Shown: positions 21,795-34,894 of the stretch, in pieces
How positions within the stretch are numbered: the first letter of the stretch is position 1
How the letters are laid out: each line of letters starts with the position of its first letter
DNA from: Ahaetulla prasina
Taxonomy: Eukaryota; Chordata; Lepidosauria; Squamata; Colubridae
Length of the DNA stretch: 64,000 nt
Assembly (NCBI RefSeq): GCF_028640845.1
Contig: NC_080541.1
Coordinates: forward strand, 142,432,464-142,496,463
Reading direction: 5' to 3'
The notes under the pieces: generated by a model
Told to the model about the DNA's origin: nothing
Databases searched by the model: none
What the model saw: only the letters and a program-made list of their open reading frames with translations
Made by a program: the position numbers and the translations under genes

Positions 21795-22370
21795 AACTAC
21801 GGTTGCTTTCGTGGTGCGGAGACAATAACTTGGTCCTTAACACCAAAAAGACCAAGGAGATTATAGTGGACTACAAAAGGAATAGATCAGACATCCAGCC
21901 CTTGCTTATCAATGAAGACCGAGTGGAGCAAGTGGTCAGTTTTAAGTTTCTGGGTGTTATCATAAAAGAGGACCTGACCTGGAGCACTCACATTGTAGCA
22001 CTAGTCAAAAGGGCCCAGCAGAGATTATAATACTTGAGACTTCTCAGGAAACAACAACTGAATGAAAAACTGCTGGTGGTCTTCTACCGCTGCACCATAG
22101 AAAGTATTTTAACTTACTGCATCTGTGTATGGTTTGCCAATTGCACAGTGGCAGGAAGGACAGCACTCCAGACGGTTAACGTCATTGCCCAGAGGATCAT
22201 TGGTTGCCCTCTCCCCTCTTTGCAAGAGCTTTATAGTTCCCTCTGCCTTAAGAAAGTTGATTCTTAAAGATCCACTTTCTTTGGGGCCATTGTCTTAAGC
22301 ATTTATGACACTTTTCATTCTTGCTACGGACAATGGATTTTGGGTCTTCAAAGAACATATCATATAAAGA
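21795..22370 (+). mobile_element. Rex1-type LINE reverse-transcriptase remnant
   Basis: Broken frames give LSWCGDNNLVLNTKKTKEII, then FKFLGVIIKEDLTWSTHIV, ESILTYCICVWFANCT and RIIGCPLPSLQELYSSLCLK. This is the RT-thumb order of Rex1/Babar-like LINEs. In-frame stops make it inactive. Confidence 0.75.
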
Positions 22371-22909
22371 GTCTACCTCTTCCTAATAGTATTCTAATTT
22401 TAGCTATACTATTTCATTGTATTTGCTCTAGAGAAGGAGATGATGTTGAGCTAAACTAGAAAGGCCGTGAAAATAGTTATATCGCAAGTCAAGTATATGT
22501 CGCAGGTATCTTATGCCGCATTATGTCAGGAGATAAATCAAACATCAACAGCCCTTCAGATTATGAGTAATAGCTTCATGAACCTCTACTATACTTGAGA
22601 CATCTGCTTTATATCAAGTCAGACCTCTGGCCTGACTAGCTCAGCATGTCATCATTGGCAGTCAGCAGCCCTTCAGGGTTTCAGCAGGAGTTTCTGCTAG
22701 CTGTTGATGAAATGCTATTATTTGAAGCAAGGTTCTTCTGCACTCAATGCATATACTCACTATTACACAATTATCTTTATTAACACTATGACCCTTTATC
22801 CTATCATGAAAGCAAAATAGGTAGCAGCAACTAGCCAATCTTGACTGATCCCCTGAACCCCCTAGGCGGTATAAGCCTGGTAAGTACTTTAATGGGGGAT
22901 CGCCTAGGC

Positions 22910-23044
22910 CAGGGGTCTGCAAACTTGGCTCTTTTAAGACTTGTGGACTTTAATTCCCAGAGTTCCTCAGCCAGCAAAGTTGGCTGAGGAACTCTGGGAG
23001 TTGAAGTCCACAAGTCTTAAAAGAGCCAAGTTTGCAGACCCCTG
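22910..23044. mobile_element. Near-perfect 135-bp palindromic hAT MITE
   Basis: Two 64-bp arms, reverse complements with two mismatches by eye, are separated by about 7 bp. Ends are CAGGGGTCTGCAAACTTGG / CCAAGTTTGCAGACCCCTG. The flanks gcctaggc and gcctagga are an 8-bp duplication with one mismatch. Confidence 0.85.
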
Positions 23045-23049
23045 GCCTA

Positions 23050-24110
23050 GGAATACCACAATTTTCAACTAGAATGGGAAGTTAAGGGGGAAAAAAAATC
23101 CAAAATCAAGCACTGGTAAATCAGTTCTGTAATGCTGTCTACAAAACAGATGTAAGTAGTTAATTAGGCTCTATTCAAGAACTTTGGTCTTCATCCTGTG
23201 ATAAAGTAAATATTTTCATGGATTATGTTTCTGAATAAGATACAAATTTCTCTTATTTCATCCATCCTCCTTTCAGCAGAAAAACTATAACTGAGATGAA
23301 ATTGGCTGCCTGACTCTACTTGTCTGCTCCGAGTTGCTTCAAATGGTGCTGTTCCTAAATAGACCTTTTACTCTGATATGCAGAGTAAAAATCCCCTGAT
23401 TCTTCCAACGGTGCTGTCTTCAGCACATCAATAGTTGGAAGTGAGAAATACACCTGTCAATCATGGCACTGCTGCAGAAATGGGGCAATATCTCTGCAGG
23501 ACTCTTTCTGGTGGCTCTGAATTCCTTCATGAGCCTTTCTTCTCATCCTCCGCTTAGTTGTGACTCAAGTTGGATAATAAACAGTCACCGAAGAGATGGC
23601 ATCACAAGTTGCACTTTTATTTAGGATTCCTCTCCCCTTTCTGTCCTTATATAGATTACAACTGCTGTCTTTAAGGTCCCTTCATAATCTGTTCAGAAGG
23701 TAATGGGAAGAGTTGGTCTCATTCTTCTACTGCTAAACTACATACTTCAGCCTCTTACTAATCCAATCAGGATCACAGTTTATCACTTGCAGTACTTCTA
23801 GGTGAGCAGCGAATGGTATTGCACAATTCTGAGAGATTACCAAAGAAATTTTTCAGTCATTGTTTGTTGCACTGGAAAATACAAAAGGCAACATCTGGGA
23901 GTCAATTGGACATGTGGGGTAAACATTGATTCATGGTGGGCTATTACTTGCATGCAACTAGATTAGGGTTGTCAATGAAAGGTAGAGAACTCCTATACTA
24001 AAAACATTGGGTCTACTGTTCTTGAATAAATCTCAAGAACCACGATAATGTTGCAGCATCCAGTTCTTTAGGGAGACAAGATCAAAATGATGTTAGGTAA
24101 TGTTGAGTGG
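23050..24110. other. Unique-looking sequence, nothing assigned
   Basis: No open exon or known repeat identified. An AATAAA-containing stretch near 23570-23640 with a downstream TATATAG could be a degraded LTR, but no direct-repeat partner is visible. Confidence 0.3.
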
Positions 24111-24114
24111 GGAG

Positions 24115-24430
24115 AGGGGAGGGTAGCCTAGCAGTTAAAAAGCTGGGCTGTTGGCAGTTTGAGACCCAAGTATCAACATGACGGGGTGAGCTCCCATTAC
24201 TTGCCCCAGCTTCTGCCAACCTAGCTGTTCGAAAGCATGCAAATGCAAGTAGATAAATAGATACCACTTTGGTGGGAATGTAACAGTGTTCAGTGCCTCA
24301 GAGTATTTTCTTGCTGGCCACATGACCAAAGAAGCATCTTTGGACATCATAGGCTTCCTTGGCTAGAGATGACCACTGTCCCTTAGAGTCAGACACTAGA
24401 TCTGGACAGAGGAAAACTTTACCTTTTTTT
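24115..24430 (+). mobile_element. Sauria-type SINE, diverged
   Basis: GGTAGCCTAGCAGTTAAAAA head, GACGGGGTGAGCTCCCATTA body and GAAAACTTTACC tail match the minus copies at 14885-15244 and 38936-39280. Confidence 0.7.
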
Positions 24431-24832
24431 AAGGTTAAGAGGGATCCAGAGGGAGACATGATGATTGCACATTCTGAATATGATTCACTGATTCATTATT
24501 ACTTCTCATTTGATATACGTGGCAAAAGAGATCACATGCATCTAGCAGTTCTCATAGCATACTGTTGATTTAAGAGGAGAATTGTCAACATGGGAGAGAT
24601 AAGATTGAAATCTATCTGGTTCTTTGACTGAGGGGGTGGGGGGTGGGGAGGAAGCAATGACGTGGGGACATAGCAGAAGAAAGGTGCTGCCAGGATATGT
24701 TTATGCCACAATTGTACAAATGAAGGAAAATGTTCAGCATGATTCTTCCTAAATCATATCATCTAGTAATGCATCTGCCTTTTTGGCTCAGACTGCCTTG
24801 AAGAGTAGCAGCTGGAATTTTAGAACCTAGAC

Positions 24833-24921
24833 CAGGGGTCTCCAACCTTGGCTTTGCTGGCTGGGGAATTCTGTGAGTTGAAGTCCACCAGGCGTAAAGT
24901 TGCCAAGGTTGGAGACCCCTG
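24833..24921. mobile_element. 89-bp hAT MITE with perfect TSD acctagac
   Basis: Ends CAGGGGTCTCCAACCTTGG / CCAAGGTTGGAGACCCCTG with acctagac on both sides. The core is GTTGAAGTCCACC. Confidence 0.88.
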
Positions 24922-24929
24922 ACCTAGAC

Positions 24930-26580
24930 TGAAATGTATTTTTGGGACAATCTCCTCTTATCTCAGGACAAATAGATTAGAACCCAACCCTCAATCTTAA
25001 TCACAAACCACTCCTTTCATTTGGTTAAACCAGGTTTTACAATATTATGTAAGAAACCTCACAAATAAAGCCAGATATAAATATTTGCCAAGTAGGAACT
25101 TGTGCAATTATTAGGAAAGAACAACTAAGAACCTGCTTTTTGTAGATAAAAGAAATTTCTGCCTAACTTGAAGGACCATTATGAAGAAATCATTCATGTT
25201 TCTCTTCCTTTCCTGTCTTCCATACTCTTTGTTTCCTGCTAACATAACACAATCACTGCAAACTTTTCACAACCCTGATTTCAGGACACAATTTACAATT
25301 TTTGTGATGTGGTTCATTTTCTGCAGCCACTAGTGTTCAGTACTCATTAGAGAAATCAGTGTGATGCTCAGCATCTTGGCTTATTTTTTAAAAACACTCT
25401 TTAAAATACAAATTAGTTTTATCATGTCAGAAGTCAAAACTTTCCTTCTAATAAGTTAAACCATCTTGCTAAATATTAAGATTCAGTAATTATAGCCATA
25501 TAGCTCACTGCCAAGTTTTAAAACCTAGTCAAGACAGAGGTCATAAAATCCAACCCAAAATAAATTGGATTTAACACTCCTAGATTATTTTCAGAATCCC
25601 AGCAACCTACCTTCACAATCCCCAATTCTGACCAGCTGTGGTACCTTTGCAACCTGTATAGGACTCAGAAAAAGATGCAATGAATAATTAGGAGGAACTG
25701 GAAAGCTCAGCCAGTCACATGGGCTGGAATAGAAAGCAGCCAATTACAGACTGGAATCTCCGCCTTAGAAATTAACAAATGCCAGATAAAATAGTCTGTG
25801 GTATGGCTAGACTCATTCTCTTTCCATCCTTTAAGCGATCTTTCTTCCTTTTGTGAAATGTACAGCTGAAGATACAAAAGTTCTTGAACTGTGTTTGTTG
25901 AATTTCTGAGGTTTACTGGTGTCATTTGTAAAAACAAAATTTGCATACATTCATTCAGAAGATTTTAAAGGTTAAATTACAGCTGAAACCAGAAGTTTTT
26001 GTTTTGGGACAAATGGACAGGCAACTAGGAAACAATCGTGGAACTTTGTTTTTATATATGACAATTACAGCATGACTATTATATGCTCAAAACTGGAAAG
26101 GTTAGACACGAACTTGAGTGGAGGAATGGCTGGTGAAGATGATGGAAGTTGCAGAGATGGCTAAATTGACTTTCTTGATAAAGACATGTTTAGTGCTGAC
26201 TGGAAATCACCTTACAGACTTTTTACCATGAAATGGAAAAATTGCATTTATGATTTAATGATTAGGAAAAAAATGGATAATAGAAAAAAGTGAGCTTTTC
26301 TTCTTTGTAATCATAGAGTAATAATTTTGTCAATCGTGCTTGTATTTGTTGCAGAAGAAAATGGAAGCTTCTATTTCTTTTTGTGCTCTTTTCTTTCTCC
26401 TTTTATTCTTTTTAGATTTTTTGCAAAATTTTTAATAAAGTTTATTTTTAAAAAGTCTCACCGTGGGATGTTGTTTTCAGCTTCATTTTTCACTCTATCA
26501 TGGGAGTGGTAAATAGGAAAACACTATATTCACAATCTCATACCTTTTTATTGCATTGGATTGTGTTTTTTTTTAAAGTG
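24930..26580. other. AT-rich intergenic sequence, nothing assigned
   Basis: No exon-like open frame with plausible splice sites and no recognisable repeat family. Confidence 0.35.
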
Positions 26581-26603
26581 ACTGCTTGTTTTATAGTCAA
26601 GGA

Positions 26604-26682
26604 ATATAGAATAGAATAGAATAGAATAGAATAGAATAGAATAGAATAGAATAGAATAGAATAGAATAGAATAGAATAGAAT
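26604..26682. repeat. (AATAG)n microsatellite
   Basis: About 15 tandem ATAGA units, ending directly at the LINE 3' end that follows. AATAG tracts seeded by CR1/L3 ends are an established feature of snake genomes. Confidence 0.95.
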
Positions 26683-26770
26683 TTTATTGGCCAAGTGTGA
26701 TTGGACACACAAGGAATTTGTCTTGGTGCATATGCTCTCAGTGTACATATGCCATGAATAATGTGTGGGA
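26683..26770 (-). mobile_element. CR1/L3 (Snake1-type) LINE 3' terminus
   Basis: On the minus strand it reads ATGTACACTGAGAGCATATG, then ACCAAGACAAATTCCTTGTG and GGCCAATAAAATTCTATTCT, passing straight into the microsatellite. Confidence 0.75.
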
Positions 26771-26884
26771 TGGGCACATATTATTGATTCCAACAGTGTG
26801 TCTCCTTTTTTGTAAAGGCAAAGTAGAGCTTTAAAGCATTTGTTCTACTTGGCAAGGTTTGAGGACAAACCAACAAAACCAAAA

Positions 26885-27115
26885 AGAGCCAGCTTTGTCT
26901 AGTGGTTAAGGCACCAGGCTAGAAACCAGGAGACTGTGAATTCTAATCCTGCCTTAGGCATGAAAGCCAGCTGAGTGAGTTTTGGCCAGTCACTCACTCT
27001 CAGTCCGACTCACCTCAATGGGTTTTTGTTGTGGGAAAAATAGGAGGGAGGAGTATTAGATATGTCTGCCACCTTGAATTATTTACAAAAATAATAAAAG
27101 GAGGATAAAAAATAT
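26885..27115 (+). mobile_element. tRNA-derived SINE with CR1/L2-like tail
   Basis: Head GTCTAGTGGTTAAGGCACCA and GGAGACTGTGAATTCTAATC, body CAGTCACTCACTCTCAGTCC, tail GTTGTTGTGGGAAAA-like then GCCACCTTGAATTATTTACA. Confidence 0.75.
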
Positions 27116-27449
27116 ATATAACAATTCTATAAATACTATATAATCTTTGCAATTTGTTACAATAGGCTCCAGAGGATGTTCTGCTTGCTCTGGGCAGTGG
27201 GGCAAGGACAGACCGCTAGCTCTTTCTCAAGGAAAAGGATGTACAGCATTGGATTCAACCTGGCACCAGCCTGCCTCTATCAATCCTTTCATGTTTTATG
27301 TCCAGAGTAAGGTTTTCTGACTTCTGCAAGCTGAAGTGGCGCTGTGTAGCTCACTTCTTGCATTTTAAGTCCTGGTAGACAAATACACATCTTCCCATTA
27401 ATTACGGTGCACTGTGGCTAGAACGTCTCCTCGCTTTCTAACACTGTGC

Positions 27450-27635
27450 CAGAGGTGGGTTTCTACCTGTTCGCCCAGGTTCAGACGAACTGGTGGCGGT
27501 GGCAGGAGGCTCTCCCCACCTGCCTGGACTAATCACGGATGCTCTGCGCATGCACAGAAGGTTCTGCGCATGCACAGAAGCACCACATGCTCACAGTTCT
27601 GAACTGGTAGCAAAGGTAAGAGAAACCCACTACTG
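27450..27635. mobile_element. hAT-type MITE, 186 bp
   Basis: Ends CAGAGGTGGGTTTCTACC / AGAAACCCACTACTG. Two direct copies of GGTTCTGCGCATGCACAGAA-like sequence lie inside. The flanking 8-mers match 6 of 8. Confidence 0.65.
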
Positions 27636-27639
27636 ATCT

Positions 27640-28900
27640 GCGCCCCCATGACAATTTCATCCTAGATTACCTGCCTATTTCTGAGTATCTCTTGAAGCCT
27701 TTTTTTTTTCCAATGGCAGGTCTGTAAAATGGCGAAGCTCTGATTTCTTTATGTTATTGGTGGTCCAGTGAAAATCTAGATTTTTCTCTTTTCTTTTACA
27801 CATTCACCAATGGACTGGCAGAAGGATGGACTTTTTTTATTTTCTTTTAACAGGGGAAATTTGTTAAGAGCTCTGCCAGTTTTCTCTTCTAGCCCAACAG
27901 ACGGGAAGAAAGCTAAAACTATTATTTACTTCTATCTGTCTGCCATCTGTTAACAAATAAGATGCCAAGTACAAAGCGGAGTCCATAGGAAAGGTCTTTC
28001 AGTGGAAATCACATAACTTCAAAGACCCACACACAGAAATGAAAGCAATTGATGCTTGTTTCCCCAGTAGAGGTGAGATGGGCAAAAGAGCTATGGTAAG
28101 AAATTCACTAATCAGAGACCATGATAATTGCAGGCTAGACAGAACACTTGGCCAGAATTGTTTGCAAAACTGAACAATGGATTACAATTTGGACAGCAAT
28201 TTCTAAAACTTAATTTCCAGTGACTTTCTGCAGGAGAAGCAAGTAATTTAAAGTTATCGTAGGGAAGATCCCTAAATTTCAAAGAAACAATCTAATCGAC
28301 TATTGGAGATCCTGTGCAACATATGTGACTTGCGGGGATTGTTCACTTTGATTGTAAAGTAAAAGCCTGGAGAATTTTTCAGGGGATACAGCCGTGTTTC
28401 AGATTTCTCTTTTCTTTTTAATGCCTGGGTTTAAAGTAGTTTTAATCCTATATGCTCTTCTTCTCCTAAATATGTAGCTGTTACTACTTCCATTTTTAAC
28501 CTGGCTTTGTTTCTAGAACTGCACTATATTTTAAGTTTGGTTCTTTTTAGAACATATAAGACATGGAATAATAAACGGGTTCTAATGAGTTTACCTGGAT
28601 TCCTTCCTCAAGGAAGTTTTTTTAATTGTTCAGTTTATTGTGGCTTGATGCAAATAAAAACCAGAGATCAGTATTTTTGCTTCAAAATATTCATGTGCCT
28701 TCTGAAGATGCATCCCATTACAGCAGAAATGGCTTATTGATACCCATAAGTGAGAAGTGTTGCTACCTTGTGCTCATAAATTATAGCACCTGATAACCAG
28801 AAGAATCTCCCCAAATACATGACTGATGTGAATCACTGGATTATTCTGGGCAGATGGGATGGTGGTAGATTTTTTTTAAAAATGGTGCTTAGCTGAGATC
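27640..28900. other. Intergenic sequence, nothing assigned
   Basis: No exon, RNA or repeat recognised. Confidence 0.35.
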
Positions 28901-28904
28901 ATTA

Positions 28905-29317
28905 TAGGTAGTCCTTGAGACTGGCAATTCCTTTGCTAAGTAATGCAGTAGTTAAGTGAGATATCACATGACCACAATGGGCTTACAACCTTACTTCCCC
29001 CAAGTTTTTTAAGTGAATCAACCATGGTTGTTAAGTGAGACATCAGGTGACCATGACTTGTGATTTTATTGCCAGCTTCTCATTGACTTTGCTTGTCAAA
29101 ATCTAGATGTGAATTGCCTAAATGGCAATCACATGAGTGTGGGGTGCTGTGACAGTTGTGAATACCCCTAGTTATGAAGCACCCAAATCTTGATCATGTA
29201 ACCACAGGGGCACTGCAATGGTTGTGTGTGGACTAATCATAAATTTATTTTTTGAATTTTTTGTTGTAATTTTGAATCGTTGCTAAAACAGCATAATCAT
29301 TAAGCAAGGAGTACCTA
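28905..29317. mobile_element. TA-MITE family copy
   Basis: Ends TAGGTAGTCCTTGAG / GCAAGGAGTACCTATA with the family interior (AAGTGAATCAACCATGGTTG). Confidence 0.65.
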
Positions 29318-29399
29318 TAAAGTTAAAACTGCAAGCAGGATTGAGGGGAGGTAGAGAAAATTTGCTCCTTTATTTTCCTAATCAACCAACCCTCTTGTC

Positions 29400-31500
29400 T
29401 TATGGTTGAAACCATAATTATTTACCCCTCCAGATGTTGCTGAACTATTTCTTCCTTTATCTGTTGAAAATCTGCTGAAGCTGATGAAGACTGTTTAACA
29501 ATATCTGTCATCTTCTTCTCTGCCCTTCTAAGGGGATAAAATAAAATGTGCACATGCTTAGTAATCCAATGGACATATTTTGATACAAGGCCTAAAAAGC
29601 ATGGCAAATCTACCCACAGTCTTCCTTTGACATTAATAGCCATCCTCAGGCTTAAGGGACATGGTGCATACTCAGGGAGTCTTATAAATTATTATTTCGA
29701 TTTGGTTCAGCAATATTATTTTTTCTGGTAAATATTATTCTGGAAACTCTGCAGGTGCCACTTGCAAAAAACCCACTTGGTGGTCCCACATCTATCTTGG
29801 GAATCATGGCTTTGGGCTCCGAGTCGTATCATTGTGGCTGCACCAGGTCTCTTGGTTATGCTTCAGCAGGATGACTGTTTATTTAACCACATCCTGTTAG
29901 GCATTATCCCCACTTACATATTTTTTGTAGAGCTTCAATCGAATCCATTTGCTCTTTCTACTAAAATTATCCTCTGGTCCTCCTGGATGTCTCTGAAATG
30001 ACAGACTTGTAACCTATTTTGGACACTTGGGAAGACATCAAGCAAAGTGTAGATTCCTCATTGTTTTTCAGTAAACCTTTATAATCTACATCAATGTGAA
30101 TCATAATCCATATGAAGGCAACTGGAAGCCAGTGAAAAACTCCAGAATTAGATGGATAAAGCAAAGCAATGGCAAAAGCTAGCACATGGCAAGACATAAA
30201 TTGGTAGCAGAGTGTTAACAACAGCCATTTTGGGCCAAAGGTCGAGAGTTAATTTAGGAACTCAAGCAAATCAACTCAGTGCTTTGTTCGTGTAAAAGAA
30301 AGTCTACTTTGAATTAGCTCTTTTCTTCTTCATTCCATCCCCAATTCCCAAGTCAGCTGCATAACTGCCAAGAGGCATTTTTCCGGCCGAACATCTGAGG
30401 AAACGGTTTGAATTGCATTCTTTTTTCCCTTGAGATGCACTTCTTCCTGCGGGTTTGGCATGTGAACTCAGCAACAAAGCAGATAGTTGTAAAAACAACA
30501 GTTCAAGACCATTCTGAGAAACATACTGGTGCATCTGAAAGTGTGAAACTGGTTCTTCTAGAGGAGGATACCCATTCTAGATGCAAAAGATCACCACTCC
30601 ATCCCTATAATATGTAGATAAAAATGATAAATTGCAAATACAGTGACTGTTCCAGACAGAGTATTACAACATTCCCATCATAAACAGATATCTCTCTAGC
30701 TTCTTCACTGGGGAAAAATTAAACTTCATTATTTCAGTGATGAATACTTTATGATAATGACCAGATGATCCACTTAGCTACTGCCTGTTAAATGGCATGT
30801 ATCATGCTTGTTAAATGGCAAAGTATAAGTAATACTTAAGTATAATATCAAATGAAGAATCATTGGCAATAATGTTAAGATCTCTTTCAAAGCTCTCTAG
30901 ATGCTGAGTATTGCCAATATAGGTTCTCTTTTTTATTTGCGCAAATGCAGTTTCTTCACCCCTTATCAGCAGTATTTGTAGTGGATGGGGTGGTGATGGA
31001 AATATTTGCTGCATAGGCTTTTAAATCTCATTTGGTAATAATATCTGACTTAGTAGACTATCTTAACTTCTTCAAACATTATATTTACAATTCTAAATAC
31101 TGCACAACTATTTATCTTAAAGTATGACTCCATGGAACCTCTGTATAAATGTGCATAAGATTGGCTTATAAAAAAACAAATCAATTCAAGCATTAACCAC
31201 TCTTAAGCTGGGTGACCTTCAGATGGATGGGCTTCACCTCTTGAATCCCCTTACCTGCTTGGACATGGTTGCTAATTCTAAGAATTGAAACCTCACATTT
31301 GGAAGATGCTGGATTGGAAAGGTGACAGTAAAGTAATACAGTCTTTTCCAATTAAGTATTTATACCAGCAGGGAATGTTTGGAGTTAAACCAACTCATCT
31401 GAGGGTACAGATTAGTAAACATATTTTTAGTGATACACAAAATTTAATCCTTACTATTTAGCATAAATATCTATATATATTGACAGATAGGGAAATGGCC
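29400..31500. other. Intergenic sequence with weak open frames
   Basis: A minus-strand open stretch at 30304-30534 and another at 29422-29643 have no recognisable domain or convincing splice structure. I see no supported gene. Confidence 0.3.
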
Positions 31501-31502
31501 TG

Positions 31503-31650
31503 CTAAGAGAGCCAGTCTGGGCAGTGTTAAACACCAGGCTAGAAATCAGGAGACTGTGAGTTTTAGTCCTGCCTTACACACCTTCTCTCAGTCTAAGGAA
31601 GAAGACAAGGGCAAACTACTTCTAAAACCTTGCAAGAAAACTGCAGGATT
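31503..31650 (+). mobile_element. tRNA-derived SINE, truncated
   Basis: GCCAGTCTGGGCAGTGTTAA, then ACCAGGCTAGAAATCAGGAG and CTGTGAGTTTTAGTCCTGCC matches the head of the SINE at 26885. Confidence 0.65.
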
Positions 31651-32884
31651 TTGTCCAAGCAGTCACTAGGAGTGAATTTTTGGGAATTTTGGGAGGGAAA
31701 TTTTTGGGAGGGAAAATTTCTAGTATTATACCAGTCAAAAACATAGCACAATCAGTCCATCTTCACCAACCTGAAGGATTTATTTTTTTAAGTAAAATAT
31801 TACTAGAAGCCACTGCAAATATAGAAAGATTACAAATGGAAAATAACAAAGCCTGGTTGTCTTATCTCTAACATGATAACATCAAACCTTGCAAATTGTT
31901 TGACCAACGTTCCATCTAAGGACTCTGGTGAAAAGAAAAAGCATTCATGACCAAAAATGAAATGTATTTATTAAAAAAAAAAGAAGCTGATATTCTGATT
32001 CTTTTCTGCATTTAGGGGAAATATTAAAACTGCTGGTTGAGGGCATGTAATCTTCCATGAATAAATCAATCCCCAAAACTATTTGTGTTGAAATATAAGA
32101 AGCTCACATTCTTCATGTTTTTAGAAAAAGAATGCAGTTTGGGAATCAGGGGCGTGAACTTCATGTGACATTGACTTAATTGACCATAACGACCTTCCAC
32201 TTTGGAAACTGCATGACTCTCATCCTTTAAGTACAGTAGGTGTCCATCCTAATGAGAAGCAAGTTGTTTGGGTTTTTCCCAAGGAGAAATCTCTTAGAGG
32301 TGAGATGACTTATATACTAAACCTGCCAAATGAGAAGAGCTGGGTGTGTGTGTGTGTGTGTGGCTGCTGTATACAAAACCTATTATCTGTCCATCAGCTG
32401 TCATCCTCTGTTGCAATCATTGAAATGATACCAGCTCAGTTTCCAGGGGAATGGCATAGGGCAAAAATATTGGGGCCCTCCTTTTTCTTCTTCTTCTCCT
32501 TTTCTCTCTCTCTCTCTTTCTACATATGCTCTGCTATTTCCACATTGTTTCATTGTAAAAATGTAACGAACAAAAGAAGGTGGAGATTGCGTACCTGAGA
32601 AAGGGTGTGGAAGATGGGCACACCAACAGAAATAGGTCAATGTCAATCCTGGGGGGCACTTATTAAAGGCTGATGAAAGGCTGATTAAAAATTACCCTAT
32701 TCTATGGCATTAATTGATGATGTAATACCAAGTTACCCAACATTTTAAAAAGGCAGCTATATGCATAAATGTGATGCAGTTCTTGACAAAAGAACTGAAA
32801 AAGCTTCTTGGATAAGAAATGAAATGTTTTCAAAGGAACAAAAACCAAGAAAGTCCAGTTGTTTTTTTAGAAAAAGCACCTTGT

Positions 32885-32919
32885 GGGGAGAGGGGGGGGG
32901 GGAAAGAGGGAGAGGGAGA

Positions 32920-32951
<32 letters not shown>
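32885..32951. repeat. (GA)n/(GGGA)n purine tract
   Basis: G run, GGGAGA units and a pure (GA)n stretch. A short (GT)n also occurs at 32344-32361. Confidence 0.9.
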
Positions 32952-32956
<5 letters not shown>

Positions 32957-33717
32957 CTCTCACACTCTCACTTTTTCTCACTCAAATAAAAATACTGTTG
33001 CCGCCATGAGAAAAGTTGTCCAGTAATCCCTTCATATCTAATTACTTCTGAAACCAGCGGTCTCCTGGGTGATAGATTTAAACACAGTTTTGTAAGATTA
33101 GGATTTTAATTATTATTTTGAAATCTGCTTTTCACAACTTTTCTTTTTTAGAAGAGAAAGGGCATTTATTTTATAAATAGGGACCTAAGAGGAACCATGC
33201 TAGGGAAGACCAGAGGCTAGACTTGTCCAGGGTAAAGTTTGATAAGAGGGCATCAGCACAATAGCAATTTCTTTTTCGTTGTCATCAGGAGCTAAATCTA
33301 CTGATGGCAGAGGAGAACTACCATGACTGGCAGTTATTGATAGCCATTATCTCTCATGAATGTCTTTAACACCCTCCTTCAAGGGACCATCACTACATCG
33401 TATGGGGGGGAAAAAAGCTGCTATTTCATTATATGTCCTTTAGAGGGAGGGAGGTGCTGTGAATGCATTCCATTTGATTTCATTGGATGAGCTCTTACAA
33501 AAAAAAGGATAAAACATAATTTTTCTGCATTGTACATGATTGTATATCTCTATAAAGCAGGATCAAAGGCTTGTGTCCAACTTTCTTGACAGAGACATTC
33601 TTCTCTCTCTGCTACAGCTCTAATGGAGCTAAATGCCGGGGCAGAGTTCTTCTAGAGTTCTTCTAGCATGCCTAATAATTGGGAGAAGGAAAGAATGACT
33701 ACTTGACTACCCAAGGT

Positions 33718-34046
33718 TGTGATGGCAAACCTGTGGCACGCAGTGCCCTCTCTGTGGGCACGAGCCGTTGCCCCAGTTCAACTCTGCCGCACATGCGCAT
33801 GCGCCTCCCGCTGGGCAGCTGGTCTTCGGGTCTTCGGGTCGCATACACGGGGGTGGGATGCATGCGGGAGCCCCGCTTGTGCATGTGTGGTGGGTGGGGA
33901 CGTGTGTAGGGGGCCTGCGTGCGCATGCGTAGGGGTGAGGCACATGCGCGGGGGCCACACACACATTACATTTTGGGAGTTTGTGCATATGCGTGTGCAT
34001 GCAAGCGCGCTTTGGGCATTTGGTCCGGAAAAGGTTAGCCATCACT
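33718..34046. mobile_element. hAT-type MITE, complete
   Basis: Ends (TTG)TGATGGCAAACCT / AGGTTAGCCATCACTG, flanked by acccaagg and acctaagg (7 of 8). The interior is CpG- and TGCGCATG-rich, with no coding capacity. Confidence 0.75.
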
Positions 34047-34429
34047 GACCTAAGGTTATTCCACAGCTGCTTAAAGAAATGGAGAATTGTAGGAGGAGGT
34101 AGATTTCCTAAATTATTACGAGCAACGCAATCTACATCCAAGCATCTCAGCTCACTACATTTCTGAGTCATGACCAACAAGTGGCATCACCCTTAAATTG
34201 CTTGCACGTTAAGACATGAGTTTAAAGAGGTGTGGTTTTTTAAAAAAAATAAATCAAAATGAATCATTTTACATTATACGGGTGTAGATGAAGCACAAAG
34301 CCTGTAAGTTGCTATTCGGGTGCATTTATTTTTACTGAAATGAAAAAAGGACCTCACTGCTGAATATGTTAAGGTTCTATCTTGCCTTAACTCCAGGCGA
34401 TCTGAGAAATTATGAGGATTACTGTTTGA

Positions 34430-34530
34430 TTCTCACAACAATCCTCTAAAGTAGGTTAGTTAAAAATGAGTGACTGGCTCCAAGTCATTCACGGTTAGGG
34501 TGGAGTTGAAACTCAATCACAGTCCAACAT
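34430..34530 (-). mobile_element. SINE fragment
   Basis: AAGTAGGTTAGTTAAAAATG followed by AGTGACTGGCTCCAAGTCAT is a worn copy of the conserved GTGACTGGCCCAAGGTCA SINE core. Confidence 0.45.
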
Positions 34531-34894
34531 TTATACGCACAACCCCAAGTGAGCAGAAAACTGTAGGGGGGGGGGTGCAGTTGATCTGCATTGTTGATCC
34601 TGCCTCTATTAGTTTTGGGTTCACTCATTGCAGTCAGTTGACCTTCCTTTAGGAATGGATGATAAAGTTTAATAAGTTTCTCAGAAGTCAAGGAGGTCCT
34701 TGAATGGAAACCATTACTCTAAAACTGGTATTTTAAAAAGAGTTTAAGCCTGACCTGATCATGGGCTTAAAATCAAAGCAACTTGATGGGGACAAGGCAG
34801 AAAAGGAACATCCTTGAGGTATAATTACTAACCTGAGAAAGGCTCCAAATTTAAGTTACATTCACCCCATTCTTTATTTTAAATTATATGAATA

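Noticed and set aside
30304..30534. Open minus-strand frame with a basic C-terminus
   Set aside because: No recognisable domain, no supported splice sites, and nothing joins it to another exon.
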